From positions 124,001 to 188,000 of the forward strand of contig NZ_CP095740.1 in the NCBI RefSeq assembly GCF_023078455.1: DNA of 64,000 nucleotides, in the 5' to 3' direction. A program made the position numbers and the translations under genes. A model generated the notes under the pieces. It made no database searches, was not told where the DNA came from, and was given only the letters and a program-made list of their open reading frames with translations. Source of the stretch: Luteibacter aegosomatis (GTDB lineage Bacteria; Pseudomonadota; Gammaproteobacteria; Xanthomonadales; Rhodanobacteraceae). Every line of letters starts with the position of its first letter. Within the stretch, counting starts at the first letter, position 1. Shown here in pieces: positions 42,961 to 50,996 of the stretch.

Positions 42961-45900
42961 ATGACTTTCATGCTTCGTGTCACGACGGTGCTTTTCTTGT
43001 GCGCCTTTGCCGGTGATGCCTCGGCCGGCGTCGCGGCGGACGACCTCGTCGAGGGCATAGGAAAGCTGTTCCGGGAGCACCCGAATGCGGGGTTCATCCT
43101 GGAGGCGGCGGAACGCCTGTTCTGGACCCTGGCGACCATCAGCCTCGTATGGACGATGGGGATGCAGATCCTGCGACAGGACATCGGCGAAGTGCTCATG
43201 GAGCTGACCCGGTTCGTCGTCGTGACGGGGATCTTCTTCTGGATACTTGACACTGCGTCGAGGGGAAAGGGTGATGACGGGTCCATCCTCAACATCGTCA
43301 ATTCATTTTTCGAGATGTCGAACGGATCGCCCGATGCCACCGCTTTCATCGATGATGCGAACTCGATCGCCCGGGTCGGTTTGCAGGTCTATACCGATGT
43401 GATCTATGCCACGGGATCGGCGCCCGATGCGGACAAGATCATCCTCAATTTGCTTGGCATCGGGACGATGATCGTCCTCTGTCTCATGGCGGCGCAGTTT
43501 CTCTTGTTGCTCGTTGCGGCCTGGATGATGGGGTACGCGGGTATCTTCCTTCTCGGATTCGGGGGTGCCCGCTGGACGTCGCCCGTGGCCATCCATTTCT
43601 ACAAGCATGTCTTCGCCATCGGGATGTGCATGCTCGTGCTGGGCTTCATCGGTCATCAGGGATATCCGCTGCTCGATGAGTTGGCCAATGCGTCGGCAGC
43701 CACGCGGTCGGGCATTTCAGGCTATACGAACCAGGGGCTGATGCTCTGCGTTTCGGTCCTGTTTCTCGTACTTTCGCTGAAAGTGCCACAGATCCTCTAT
43801 TCGGTCGTCACGGGGTCCCAGGTCGGCATCTACGTCGGCAGCGCGAGCATGGTGGGTTCGGCGATCGGCGCGGGCGGCGCAGCCGCACTGGCGTCCATGA
43901 ACACGTGGTCCAGCCCAGTCGATCAGACGTCCCGTCACGTCGACTCCCCGAGCCGGGTATCGGTAAGGGCGGACTCCGTCATGGAAGCGGTTCATCGATC
44001 GGCGATCGGAATCGACGGCCCTAGCGAGCCCTTCAACACGCGGGTGTCGAACTACGGCACCACGGTCGGCGATCGGCAGGCCAATCAGATCGCCGGGAAC
44101 GCGACGTTCGATCGCGGCCCGTCGTTCGGGGCTTCCCTGGGCGCGTCCACATCGTCAGGAGAACCGATGCGCCTCGCCGGGGATGCGTCGTCGCGTTTTT
44201 CCCATGAGCCGTATGCCGAAGCAAAGCGGCTGTCGTCCCCTATGAGCGAAACCGAGCCTGGGCCCGACTATGCGGCCGAGATGTCCGCGATCATGGAGTC
44301 ACGGCAGACCCACGGCTCGTTGGATTCGGCTCATCCGAGTGGAGGCGGTCACATGGCCACCTCGGGGGGCAATACGTTGCCGGGCGCGGGGAGTGCGCAC
44401 GCCGTTCGCGTTGCCGACGACGGGGAGCGGGTGATCTTGCCCGGTGAGTTCCTTGACGTCGAAGGAGCGCAAGGGGATGCGCGTGTCGGTTCGCAGACGG
44501 CGATATCCCTCGGTCCGCAAGCTTCCTCGGGCGCGGTAAACCATGCGGATGCCGATCTGCGAACGCACGGGCACCTTGAAGCCGGGGCTCCGGAGGTCCC
44601 TGAGCTCTCCATCGCCGCGGACGGCACAACCCTTGATCGCAGGGAGGTGAGCCAGACGCGGATGCACGATGTTTCCGTCAAGGCCTCGGTTGAAGCATCT
44701 CGGGAAGACTCGTCCGTCCGCGCCTTGGAAGGGGCCCGCGCGCATGAAACCTCCGCGGTAGTCACGGAAAGGGGTGCGCCAGTCGACGTCGTTCCGGGAC
44801 GGGTGGGGCCCACGAGCGCCCAGGCGGGCGAGGCGTCGTCGGGTGTCCGTTCGTCGGAGCACGTCGGCGGAAGCTCGGTTGGCGACGCTTCGACCCATGG
44901 GTCGCTCACGCACTCACATGTATTCGACCAGGACAGAGAAGCAGCAGGATTCGCGGGTCTCCCGTCAGACGATTCCGTCGGAATAGCGCAAGCAGAGCGG
45001 GCCGGCAACACGCCCGCCCACGCATCGAGCCGCGGCGTCGGTGGCTTGCCGGATGGCGTCACGGACGGCGTCGCCCCGTCCGTTCAACGGGCCTCGGGTA
45101 CGCCCGTCGATGCGTCGAATCATGGGGCGGATATGACTTCGTCGGGTTCGACGACGCCTTTCCCGTCGATGTCTTCGGACGGCAGCCCTGAAAAGATCTC
45201 CGTCCCGGATGCGTCGGTCGACGACGTCGGCCGAACCCGGACCCGTGGCGCGGTAGAGGTTCCCGTGCCCGGGTCGATCCCGGAGCGTGCCGAGGTTTCC
45301 TCGGTCGAGGCGAACGGAATGCACGGTACGCCGACCCAGGACTTCGGCGCCGCGTCCGACTCGGAACCTGGCGGGCTATTCGCGATGAAGGCATCCGTTG
45401 GACATTCGTTCGCCGGGATCGACGAGAAGGAAGGCACTCCGGCCCGCGCCATCGTGGAGCCGGTTCGGCAGGACGATGGAGCGGAAACGACCGGATCGGT
45501 GGCCGACGAGATGCCGAAAGGCGTCGACGAACATACGTCACTTGAAGTGGTGAACCGTGGGAGCGCTCGAGGCAGCGACGCAAGGCACGGTTCGAGCGCA
45601 ACGTCGTCAGCCTTGTCGACGACGATCGACTCAGCCTTGACCGGGCCTGCGGACATCGCCAACGTCGAGATCGGGCAGTTGTCTCGCGACGCATCGATCG
45701 ACGAGAAGGAAGGCACTCCGGCCCACGCCATCGTGGAGTCGGTTCGGCACGACGATGGGGCGGAAACGATCGGATCGGTGGCCGACGAGATGTCGAAAGG
45801 CGTCGACGAACATACGTCACTTGAAGTGGTGAACCGTGGGAGCGCTCGAAGCAGCGACGCAAGGCACGGTTCGAACGCAACGTCGTCAGCCTTGTCGGCG

Positions 45901-46293
45901 ACGATCGACTCAGCCTTGACCGGGTCTGCAGACATCGCCAACGTCGAGATCGGGCAGTTGTCTCGCGACGCATCGACATCGTCTTTGATCGAGAAGATCG
46001 AGAACGATCAAGACACGACCAGGCGCGAGACGCTGCTCGGCGCCGCCGACGTGGACGCCCCCGATGTCGAGTCCTGTACCACCGCGCAGGATCGCATCCG
46101 GGCCTCGACTTACGGAACAGCGGACAAGCCTTCCACGGCAAGTCACGTCCATCAGCATTCGTCCGACGCGTCGACGGAAGATCCTCGTGTGACGAACGTT
46201 CCCGCGAATCGAGATTGGAAGCGACACGATGAGCCCGATCCGGGCGATCCGCCCATGCTAAGCGACGACCCCGACGCGGACCCGCCCACATGA
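42961..46293 (+). CDS. trbL: TrbL (VirB6-like) T4SS protein with long repeat-bearing C-terminal extension
   Basis: Polytopic T4SS protein of 1110 aa, about twice the usual TrbL length (450-550). Residues 1-330 are TrbL: signal-like segment, then about six membrane helices including LLGIGTMIVLCLMAAQFLLLLVAAWMMGYAGIFLLGFGGARW and VPQILYSVVTGSQVGIYVG. Residues about 340-1110 are hydrophilic, low in complexity and rich in Ser, Asp, Glu, Gly, Ala and Thr, with almost no aromatic residues, and contain two copies of a 93-residue repeat. Such extended VirB6 tails occur in Rickettsiales and may be exposed or cleaved. ATG 42961 or GTG 42946 may be the start. The stop overlaps the next start (ATGA). Confidence 0.88.
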   Translation: MTFMLRVTTVLFLCAFAGDASAGVAADDLVEGIGKLFREHPNAGFILEAAERLFWTLATISLVWTMGMQILRQDIGEVLMELTRFVVVTGIFFWILDTASRGKGDDGSILNIVNSFFEMSNGSPDATAFIDDANSIARVGLQVYTDVIYATGSAPDADKIILNLLGIGTMIVLCLMAAQFLLLLVAAWMMGYAGIFLLGFGGARWTSPVAIHFYKHVFAIGMCMLVLGFIGHQGYPLLDELANASAATRSGISGYTNQGLMLCVSVLFLVLSLKVPQILYSVVTGSQVGIYVGSASMVGSAIGAGGAAALASMNTWSSPVDQTSRHVDSPSRVSVRADSVMEAVHRSAIGIDGPSEPFNTRVSNYGTTVGDRQANQIAGNATFDRGPSFGASLGASTSSGEPMRLAGDASSRFSHEPYAEAKRLSSPMSETEPGPDYAAEMSAIMESRQTHGSLDSAHPSGGGHMATSGGNTLPGAGSAHAVRVADDGERVILPGEFLDVEGAQGDARVGSQTAISLGPQASSGAVNHADADLRTHGHLEAGAPEVPELSIAADGTTLDRREVSQTRMHDVSVKASVEASREDSSVRALEGARAHETSAVVTERGAPVDVVPGRVGPTSAQAGEASSGVRSSEHVGGSSVGDASTHGSLTHSHVFDQDREAAGFAGLPSDDSVGIAQAERAGNTPAHASSRGVGGLPDGVTDGVAPSVQRASGTPVDASNHGADMTSSGSTTPFPSMSSDGSPEKISVPDASVDDVGRTRTRGAVEVPVPGSIPERAEVSSVEANGMHGTPTQDFGAASDSEPGGLFAMKASVGHSFAGIDEKEGTPARAIVEPVRQDDGAETTGSVADEMPKGVDEHTSLEVVNRGSARGSDARHGSSATSSALSTTIDSALTGPADIANVEIGQLSRDASIDEKEGTPAHAIVESVRHDDGAETIGSVADEMSKGVDEHTSLEVVNRGSARSSDARHGSNATSSALSATIDSALTGSADIANVEIGQLSRDASTSSLIEKIENDQDTTRRETLLGAADVDAPDVESCTTAQDRIRASTYGTADKPSTASHVHQHSSDASTEDPRVTNVPANRDWKRHDEPDPGDPPMLSDDPDADPPT
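45418..45975 (+). repeat. Two tandem 279-bp (93-codon) repeats in trbL
   Basis: Copy 1 spans 45418-45696 and copy 2 spans 45697-45975; both begin IDEKEGTPA and end QLSRDAS. The copies differ at only a handful of bases and stay in frame, which points to a recent duplication. Part of the repeat reads VADEMxKGVDEHTSLEVVN. Confidence 0.9.
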
Positions 46294-46766
46294 TCGACAT
46301 GCTCCCCGACATCCCGCCCGAAAAGCACGACATGGTGGCCTGCTCCCTGGGCGCCGCGCTCGCTTACGACATTCCCGCGAACATCCTTCTCGCCATCGCC
46401 GAGCAGGAATCCGGTCGTCCCGGACAGTGGGTTCGCAATCGCAATGGCACCTACGACGTCGGTGCCCTGCAGTTCAACACCTCTTACCTCCGGGAACTGT
46501 CGCGTTACGGCATTAAGGCTGCCGATGTGGCCGCCACGGGCTGTTACCCCTATCAACTGGCCGCGTGGCGCGTTCGTGGTCACTTGCGCGACGACAAGGG
46601 CGACCTGTGGACGCGCGCCGCCAATTACCACTCCCGCACGCCACGGTTCAACGCGCGCTATCGCGCGTCCTTGATCCATCGAGCCTCGTATTGGTCGGCG
46701 TGGCTCGAGGCGCATTTCCCTACCCGCGACATCCTCGCGGGCGAACCCGCTCAAGCAAGGAAATAG
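46290..46766 (+). CDS. T4SS-associated lytic transglycosylase (VirB1/TrbN-like)
   Basis: Murein hydrolase of 158 aa. The SLT core is clear: catalytic Glu in AIAEQESGRPGQW, then GTYDVGALQFNTSYL and a later AANYHSRTPRFNARYRASLI. VirB1 and RP4 TrbN open peptidoglycan for T4SS assembly. Position after trbL fits TrbN (trbM is absent). No signal peptide is obvious. The start overlaps the trbL stop by four bases (ATGA), so it belongs to the same operon. Confidence 0.88.
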   Translation: MIDMLPDIPPEKHDMVACSLGAALAYDIPANILLAIAEQESGRPGQWVRNRNGTYDVGALQFNTSYLRELSRYGIKAADVAATGCYPYQLAAWRVRGHLRDDKGDLWTRAANYHSRTPRFNARYRASLIHRASYWSAWLEAHFPTRDILAGEPAQARK

Positions 46767-46771
46767 CTTTC

Positions 46772-47746
46772 ATGAATAACGAACGATTGCGCCGCTGGCT
46801 GGCGTGTGGACTGGTGATGTCGGCGGGTATCGCCACGAAGTCCATGGCGGCACCGGGCTGCACCCAGGTCAACCTGGCCACCTATCAGATCGGCCAGACC
46901 ACCTACGTCGACGTTCGCAGCAGCGATCCGGAAGGGAAGTTGCTACGTGACGGGGAGGCTAAGGGGGAAGGCAAGCTCCTGTTGAGGTGCAACGAAGGAA
47001 GGGTAACGTTTCGAGGCCGCTGGCAAAATGCGCAAACGACCGATTTGCTTCCGTTGACCATCGGTGGCGAGCCGGCCGGTGTCGGACTCAAGCTGTTCCT
47101 TCGTGAAGGCGACGGCGAGCGCAGGCCCTTTCCGCACGACTTCGCCCGCACGATGACGAAAGGCGAAGAAGTCCGCAGCGACATGGATTCGGTCGGCTAT
47201 GAGCTCTATCGCACGACCGGCCGGGTCCACTTCGGCAAGCTCGACAGCAAGGCCGTGGCGCAATCGAGCGTCGACAAGGCAGGTGGCGGCCTGGTCGTGT
47301 TCCGTTCCATGCAGGTTTACGACCTGATCCTTCGCCGCGAGGCATGCGCCATCGTCGCGGACGACCTCAACCAGAGGATCGAGCTGCCGCCCTATAACCT
47401 GAGCAACTTCGCCACGGCCGATCGCGCCACGCCGTGGGAGGCCTTCCGCCTTCGCGTGGACCACTGTGTCGATCCCGTGGGCCTGATCGCGCGCGTCACG
47501 TTCGGTACCCGGGCCGACGCCGATGCGCTTCACGCCGACTGGTTCTCGTTGGTGGGGCCGAAGAACGTCGCGATGGAACTGGGCACGAAAGACTTCAACA
47601 CCATCGCTCCGGGCGTACCCGTGGAAATGAACGCGCTGGGCACGGGCGATGCCTATCAGTTCCACGTGCGTTTGCGTGAGACGAGGCCTACCGTCGTGGG
47701 AGGGGAATTCTCACGTCTGGTCAGGGTGCAGGTGGACTACCTCTGA
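46772..47746 (+). CDS. Two-domain fimbrial tip adhesin-like protein, paralog 1
   Basis: Secreted protein of 324 aa with a signal peptide (LVMSAGIATKSMAA). Mature domain 1 has one Cys pair (PGCTQV, LLRCNEG) and LLPLTIGGEPAGVGLKLF. Domain 2 looks like a fimbrial pilin domain: Cys in EACAIVADDLNQRIELPPYN, ATPWEAFRLRVDHC, GVPVEMNALGTGDAYQFHVRLRET and a final RLVRVQVDYL with penultimate Tyr. The two-domain plan is that of chaperone-usher tip adhesins. The gene lies 5 bases after the transglycosylase gene, at the far end of the trb run, and matches the fimbrial genes at the near end. The ligand is unknown. Confidence 0.72.
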   Translation: MNNERLRRWLACGLVMSAGIATKSMAAPGCTQVNLATYQIGQTTYVDVRSSDPEGKLLRDGEAKGEGKLLLRCNEGRVTFRGRWQNAQTTDLLPLTIGGEPAGVGLKLFLREGDGERRPFPHDFARTMTKGEEVRSDMDSVGYELYRTTGRVHFGKLDSKAVAQSSVDKAGGGLVVFRSMQVYDLILRREACAIVADDLNQRIELPPYNLSNFATADRATPWEAFRLRVDHCVDPVGLIARVTFGTRADADALHADWFSLVGPKNVAMELGTKDFNTIAPGVPVEMNALGTGDAYQFHVRLRETRPTVVGGEFSRLVRVQVDYL

Positions 47747-47775
47747 AACCTGCCTGAGTATGCTGGGTCGCACTG

Positions 47776-47794
47776 CCCGCGAGGTCTTCGCGGG
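47776..47794 (+). promoter_or_regulatory. Hairpin between the two adhesin-like genes
   Basis: CCCGCGA (47776-47782) and TCGCGGG (47788-47794) form a perfect 7-bp stem with loop GGTCT in the 72-base gap between the paralogs. No T-run follows. AAGGAG at 47803-47808 serves the second gene. Confidence 0.4.
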
Positions 47795-47818
47795 CTCCCG
47801 CCAAGGAGTGCGATCCCT

Positions 47819-48835
47819 ATGCCAACCCCCTTATCACGGAAGTTCGTCGTCATCGTGACCCTGATGTGTTCCACGCACGCATGCGACGTGTACGCGAAGC
47901 TCGGTTGCAGTTCGGTCGGCAAGGTGAGTTATCGGATCGGTACGGAATACCAGTATTCGGGTATCTCGATTCGGGGCGATGGACAGCCCGGCCAATCGGT
48001 TGCGTCGGGGCAGGGCGTTCGCTCGGGATCCACGGTGGTGTTTCAGTGCTTGAAGGGCGTCGTCACGTTCGATCACGAATGGGTACCGCTTTTCCCCGGC
48101 GCCGTCCGTCCGCTCACCATCGGCGGGTCGCCGTCGGGCCTGGGGCTTCGGGCATCGGTGAAACGCGGTGGATCGTTGCATTTTTCGTATCCGGGACAGA
48201 CCCAGCAAAGCCTCGAAAGCATCTGGATTCCCATTCCCAGCATCACCACGCCGGTGGATGTCGCCAGCGAGTCGGTGCACTACGACATCGTGCGTACCTC
48301 GGGCCCGCTCCGATTCGGTCGCATCGATGGCGGCCTCGTCGCGCGCTCGTTCGGCACGAATTCGAAAGGTGGCGGCCGCCTTCACTACGAAGACGTCGAG
48401 ATGGAGAGCATCGCCATCAACCGCCCGCCCTGCGGCATCGTGGTCGGAGACCTCAACCAGACGGTGAAGATGGGCGATTACCGGTCGGATCAATTCGCGA
48501 ACGCCGACAAGGCGACACCCTGGGTGCCGTTTCATTTCCGGGTGGCGGAGTGCCCCGCCCCGTCGGGGCTGATTGCGCGTTTCACCTTCGGTGTGAAGGG
48601 TGATGGCGCCTCGTCCCATGCGCAATGGTTTTCGCTGCCCGGTGGTCCTGGGGGCGTGGCGATGCAACTGGGCACATCCGATTTCCAGAACATCGCACCC
48701 GGCGTACCCGTGTCGCTTTCCGCGTTGGGCGATGGTCAGCGATATACCTTCCACGGCCGCCTCCGGCAGATCGGGTCCCCCGTTCGGGGTGGCCGATTTT
48801 CCCGAAATCTACGTCTAATGGTGGAATACCTATGA
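47819..48835 (+). CDS. Two-domain fimbrial tip adhesin-like protein, paralog 2
   Basis: Secreted protein of 338 aa, parallel to the gene upstream along its whole length: LGCSSV and VFQCLKG in domain 1, RPLTIGGSPSGLGLRA, YDIVRTSGPLRFGRIDGGLVARS, PPCGIVVGDLNQTVKMGDY, ATPWVPFHFRVAEC and the ending RNLRLMVEYL. Conservation is strongest in the pilin-like domain and weaker in domain 1, as expected if the two recognise different ligands. The signal peptide ends near THACDVYA. The stop overlaps the next start (ATGA at 48832-48835). Confidence 0.72.
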   Translation: MPTPLSRKFVVIVTLMCSTHACDVYAKLGCSSVGKVSYRIGTEYQYSGISIRGDGQPGQSVASGQGVRSGSTVVFQCLKGVVTFDHEWVPLFPGAVRPLTIGGSPSGLGLRASVKRGGSLHFSYPGQTQQSLESIWIPIPSITTPVDVASESVHYDIVRTSGPLRFGRIDGGLVARSFGTNSKGGGRLHYEDVEMESIAINRPPCGIVVGDLNQTVKMGDYRSDQFANADKATPWVPFHFRVAECPAPSGLIARFTFGVKGDGASSHAQWFSLPGGPGGVAMQLGTSDFQNIAPGVPVSLSALGDGQRYTFHGRLRQIGSPVRGGRFSRNLRLMVEYL

Positions 48836-49431
48836 ATCATCGATGGGGCGTCGTCGTCCTGCTGGCGGCCATGGCCGAAGGGTGCGCTCCCGTGACGGGC
48901 ATCGGCGCGCGTGGAGGCGACGCCGATGTGCCGGTGAAGCACATCGACGTGGTCTCGCTCCTGCCGCTGCATCCCGCGGCGGATGCGCGCCTCAGGGACG
49001 ACACGGTGACCTTCGCCGATACGTTGGCACGCCGACTTCGCGCGTCCCGTTTCGATTCGGAGGCTCTCGACGTCAGCGGACTGGTGCGGCGACACGACCT
49101 GCCGGTGGAAATACGCGTCCGCGACGACGGCACCGTGCGGCATCTCGATGGGGTCTTGCCGGAAAAGGCCTTGCTCGCCCTTCCGGCCGACCGCGAAGGA
49201 CATCGCCTGGTGCTGTTCCCGGCCCGGCTGGCGACCGACCGTCGCACCGGTGTCGTCGTGGGGACGGTGCATTGGCGGCTCGACCCCCCGGCCGGCGGCG
49301 CTTCGCTGGCGAGGGGCATCCTCCGCTACACGGTCGACGCGAGGGGATTTCCCGGCCGGCGGCTGGCCGGCGAGCTGGTGGCCGAACTTCAGCGCCAGGG
49401 CGTGCGTGGGGGCGAGGGCGCGCTAGACTAA
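48832..49431 (+). CDS. Exported protein of unknown function, possible lipoprotein
   Basis: Protein of 199 aa that I do not recognise. The N-terminus (WGVVVLLAAMAEGCAPVTG) is a signal with Cys18 in an imperfect lipobox (AEGC). The body is charged and mixed alpha/beta (SLLPLHPAADARLRDDTVTFADTLARRLRAS, LVLFPARLATDRRTGVVVGTVHWRL), without Cys or membrane segments. Its start overlaps the stop of the adhesin-like gene, so it is translated as part of that array. It could be a periplasmic or outer-membrane accessory of the fimbria or T4SS. Confidence 0.6.
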   Translation: MNHRWGVVVLLAAMAEGCAPVTGIGARGGDADVPVKHIDVVSLLPLHPAADARLRDDTVTFADTLARRLRASRFDSEALDVSGLVRRHDLPVEIRVRDDGTVRHLDGVLPEKALLALPADREGHRLVLFPARLATDRRTGVVVGTVHWRLDPPAGGASLARGILRYTVDARGFPGRRLAGELVAELQRQGVRGGEGALD

Positions 49432-49450
49432 GGCGCTTTCCCGCTATCAG

Positions 49451-50005
49451 ATGTCCGCCATGCGTAATCCCCTGCAGGAACAACTCCTCAAGGCCGGGCT
49501 GGTCAAGAAAGACAAGGTGGCCAAGGTCGTGCGTGACCAGGCGAAGCAGCGCCAGGGCAAGGCGCCGGCGGTTCCGGTCGAGGACAAGATCGATGCGCAA
49601 CGCCTGCAGGCGGAACGTGCCGAGCGCGATCGGGCCCTGGCCGCCGGGCGGAATGCCGAAGCCCGGGCGAAGGAGATCCGCGCCCAGGTGCGTCAGATCG
49701 TCGAGACCGCCCGGATCAAGCGCAACGGCGACATCGCCTACCGGTTCACGGATGGTGACCGTATCTCCAGCGTGCTGGTCGACGACGGCCAGCGCGCCCA
49801 GCTCGCCGCAGGCACGCTGGCCATCGTCCGCCATGGCGAGGGGTTCGAGCTGGTGCCGCGTGCGGCCGCCGACAAGATCCACTTGCGGGCGCCCGGACTG
49901 ATCGCACTCGATCACGGCCGCACCGTAGGCGATCCGCCGGCCGCGAGCGACGATGACGATGAGTACTACAAGCAGTTCGTGGTACCCGACGATCTCACCT
50001 GGTGA
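49451..50005 (+). CDS. DUF2058 (YaiL-like) protein
   Basis: Charged cytoplasmic protein of 184 aa. NPLQEQLLKAGLVKKDKVAKVVRDQAKQ at the start, a Lys/Arg/Gln-rich helix, AYRFTDGDRISSVLVDDGQRAQLAAGTLAIVR and the ending YYKQFVVPDDLTW are DUF2058/YaiL marks. The family is conserved in gammaproteobacteria and described as nucleoprotein-like; the exact role is unknown. It begins the ordinary chromosome right of the fimbria/T4SS array. The start could also be ATG 49460. Confidence 0.88.
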   Translation: MSAMRNPLQEQLLKAGLVKKDKVAKVVRDQAKQRQGKAPAVPVEDKIDAQRLQAERAERDRALAAGRNAEARAKEIRAQVRQIVETARIKRNGDIAYRFTDGDRISSVLVDDGQRAQLAAGTLAIVRHGEGFELVPRAAADKIHLRAPGLIALDHGRTVGDPPAASDDDDEYYKQFVVPDDLTW

Positions 50006-50009
50006 CTTC

Positions 50010-50996
50010 GTGACGATCCTCGTTACCGGCAGCGCGGGACACCTCGGCGAAGCCATCGTGCGTCGCCTGCGTGCCGGGGGCCGCGAAGCGCGGGGGCTGG
50101 ACGTCAAGTCTTCGCCGTTCACCGACCTGGTGGGCTCCATCGACGACGAGGCATTCGTCCACGATGCGATGTCCGGCGCCAAGGCGGTGATCCACTGCGC
50201 CACGTTGCACAAGCCTCACGTCGCCACGCACGGCAGGCGCCGGTTCGTCGACACCAACGTGGCCGGTACGCTGGCATTGCTCGAGGCGGCGGTCGCGCAT
50301 GGCGTGCGTTCGTTCGTGTTCACCAGCACCACCAGCGCGTTCGGTGCGGCGCTGTCTCCCGAGCCCGGTGAACCGGCCGCGTGGATCGACGAAACCGTGC
50401 GGCCCGTGCCGAAGAACATCTACGGCGCCACGAAGATCGCCGCGGAGGGCCTGTGTGAACTGGTGGCGCGCACGGATCGCCTGCCGATCGTCGTGTTGCG
50501 CACTTCGCGATTCTTTCCCGAAGACGACGACAACGCCGGCGTGCGTGCGGCCTACGGCACGCTCAACATGCAGGCCAACGAGTTGCTCTACCGCCGTGCG
50601 GACATCGCCGACATGGTGGATGCGCACCTGCTCGCGATCGAGCGCGCGCCGACGTTGCGCTTCGGCAGGTACATCGTCTCGGCGCCCCCGCCGTTCACGC
50701 GCGATGACGTCGCCGCGCTTCGTGTCGATGCCGCGGCCGTCGTGCGTCGGTATTTTCCCGATGTCGATGCGCTCTATGCCGCACGTGGGTGGAAGCTCCT
50801 GCCGTCGCTCGACCGCGTGTACGACTGTGCTCGCGCGGTACGCGACCTGGGCTGGGTGCCGAAGCGCGATTTCGCCTTCGTGCTGGATTGCCTGCGCGAG
50901 GGAAGGGAGTTCCGCAGCGAGGAGGCCCTGGCCGTCGGCAAGAAGGGCTACCACGACGAGCTATTCGTCGACGGACCGTACCCCGTCACCGGTTGA
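50010..50996 (+). CDS. NAD-dependent epimerase/dehydratase family protein
   Basis: Extended SDR of 328 aa starting with GTG. Cofactor loop TILVTGSAGHLGEAIVRRL, VIHCATLHKPH, catalytic-region TSTTSAFG and YGATKIAAEGLCE (YxxxK), and ERAPTLRFGRYIVSAPPPFTRDD near the C-terminus are typical of NAD-dependent sugar epimerases. Substrate is unknown. The start lies 4 bases after the DUF2058 stop. The last 36 bases overlap the convergent Ada-like gene. Confidence 0.85.
   Translation: MTILVTGSAGHLGEAIVRRLRAGGREARGLDVKSSPFTDLVGSIDDEAFVHDAMSGAKAVIHCATLHKPHVATHGRRRFVDTNVAGTLALLEAAVAHGVRSFVFTSTTSAFGAALSPEPGEPAAWIDETVRPVPKNIYGATKIAAEGLCELVARTDRLPIVVLRTSRFFPEDDDNAGVRAAYGTLNMQANELLYRRADIADMVDAHLLAIERAPTLRFGRYIVSAPPPFTRDDVAALRVDAAAVVRRYFPDVDALYAARGWKLLPSLDRVYDCARAVRDLGWVPKRDFAFVLDCLREGREFRSEEALAVGKKGYHDELFVDGPYPVTG

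Noticed and set aside
45418..45975. A CRISPR-like or mobile repeat
   Set aside because: The 279-bp repeats are in frame within trbL, directly adjacent with no spacers, so they are a coding duplication.
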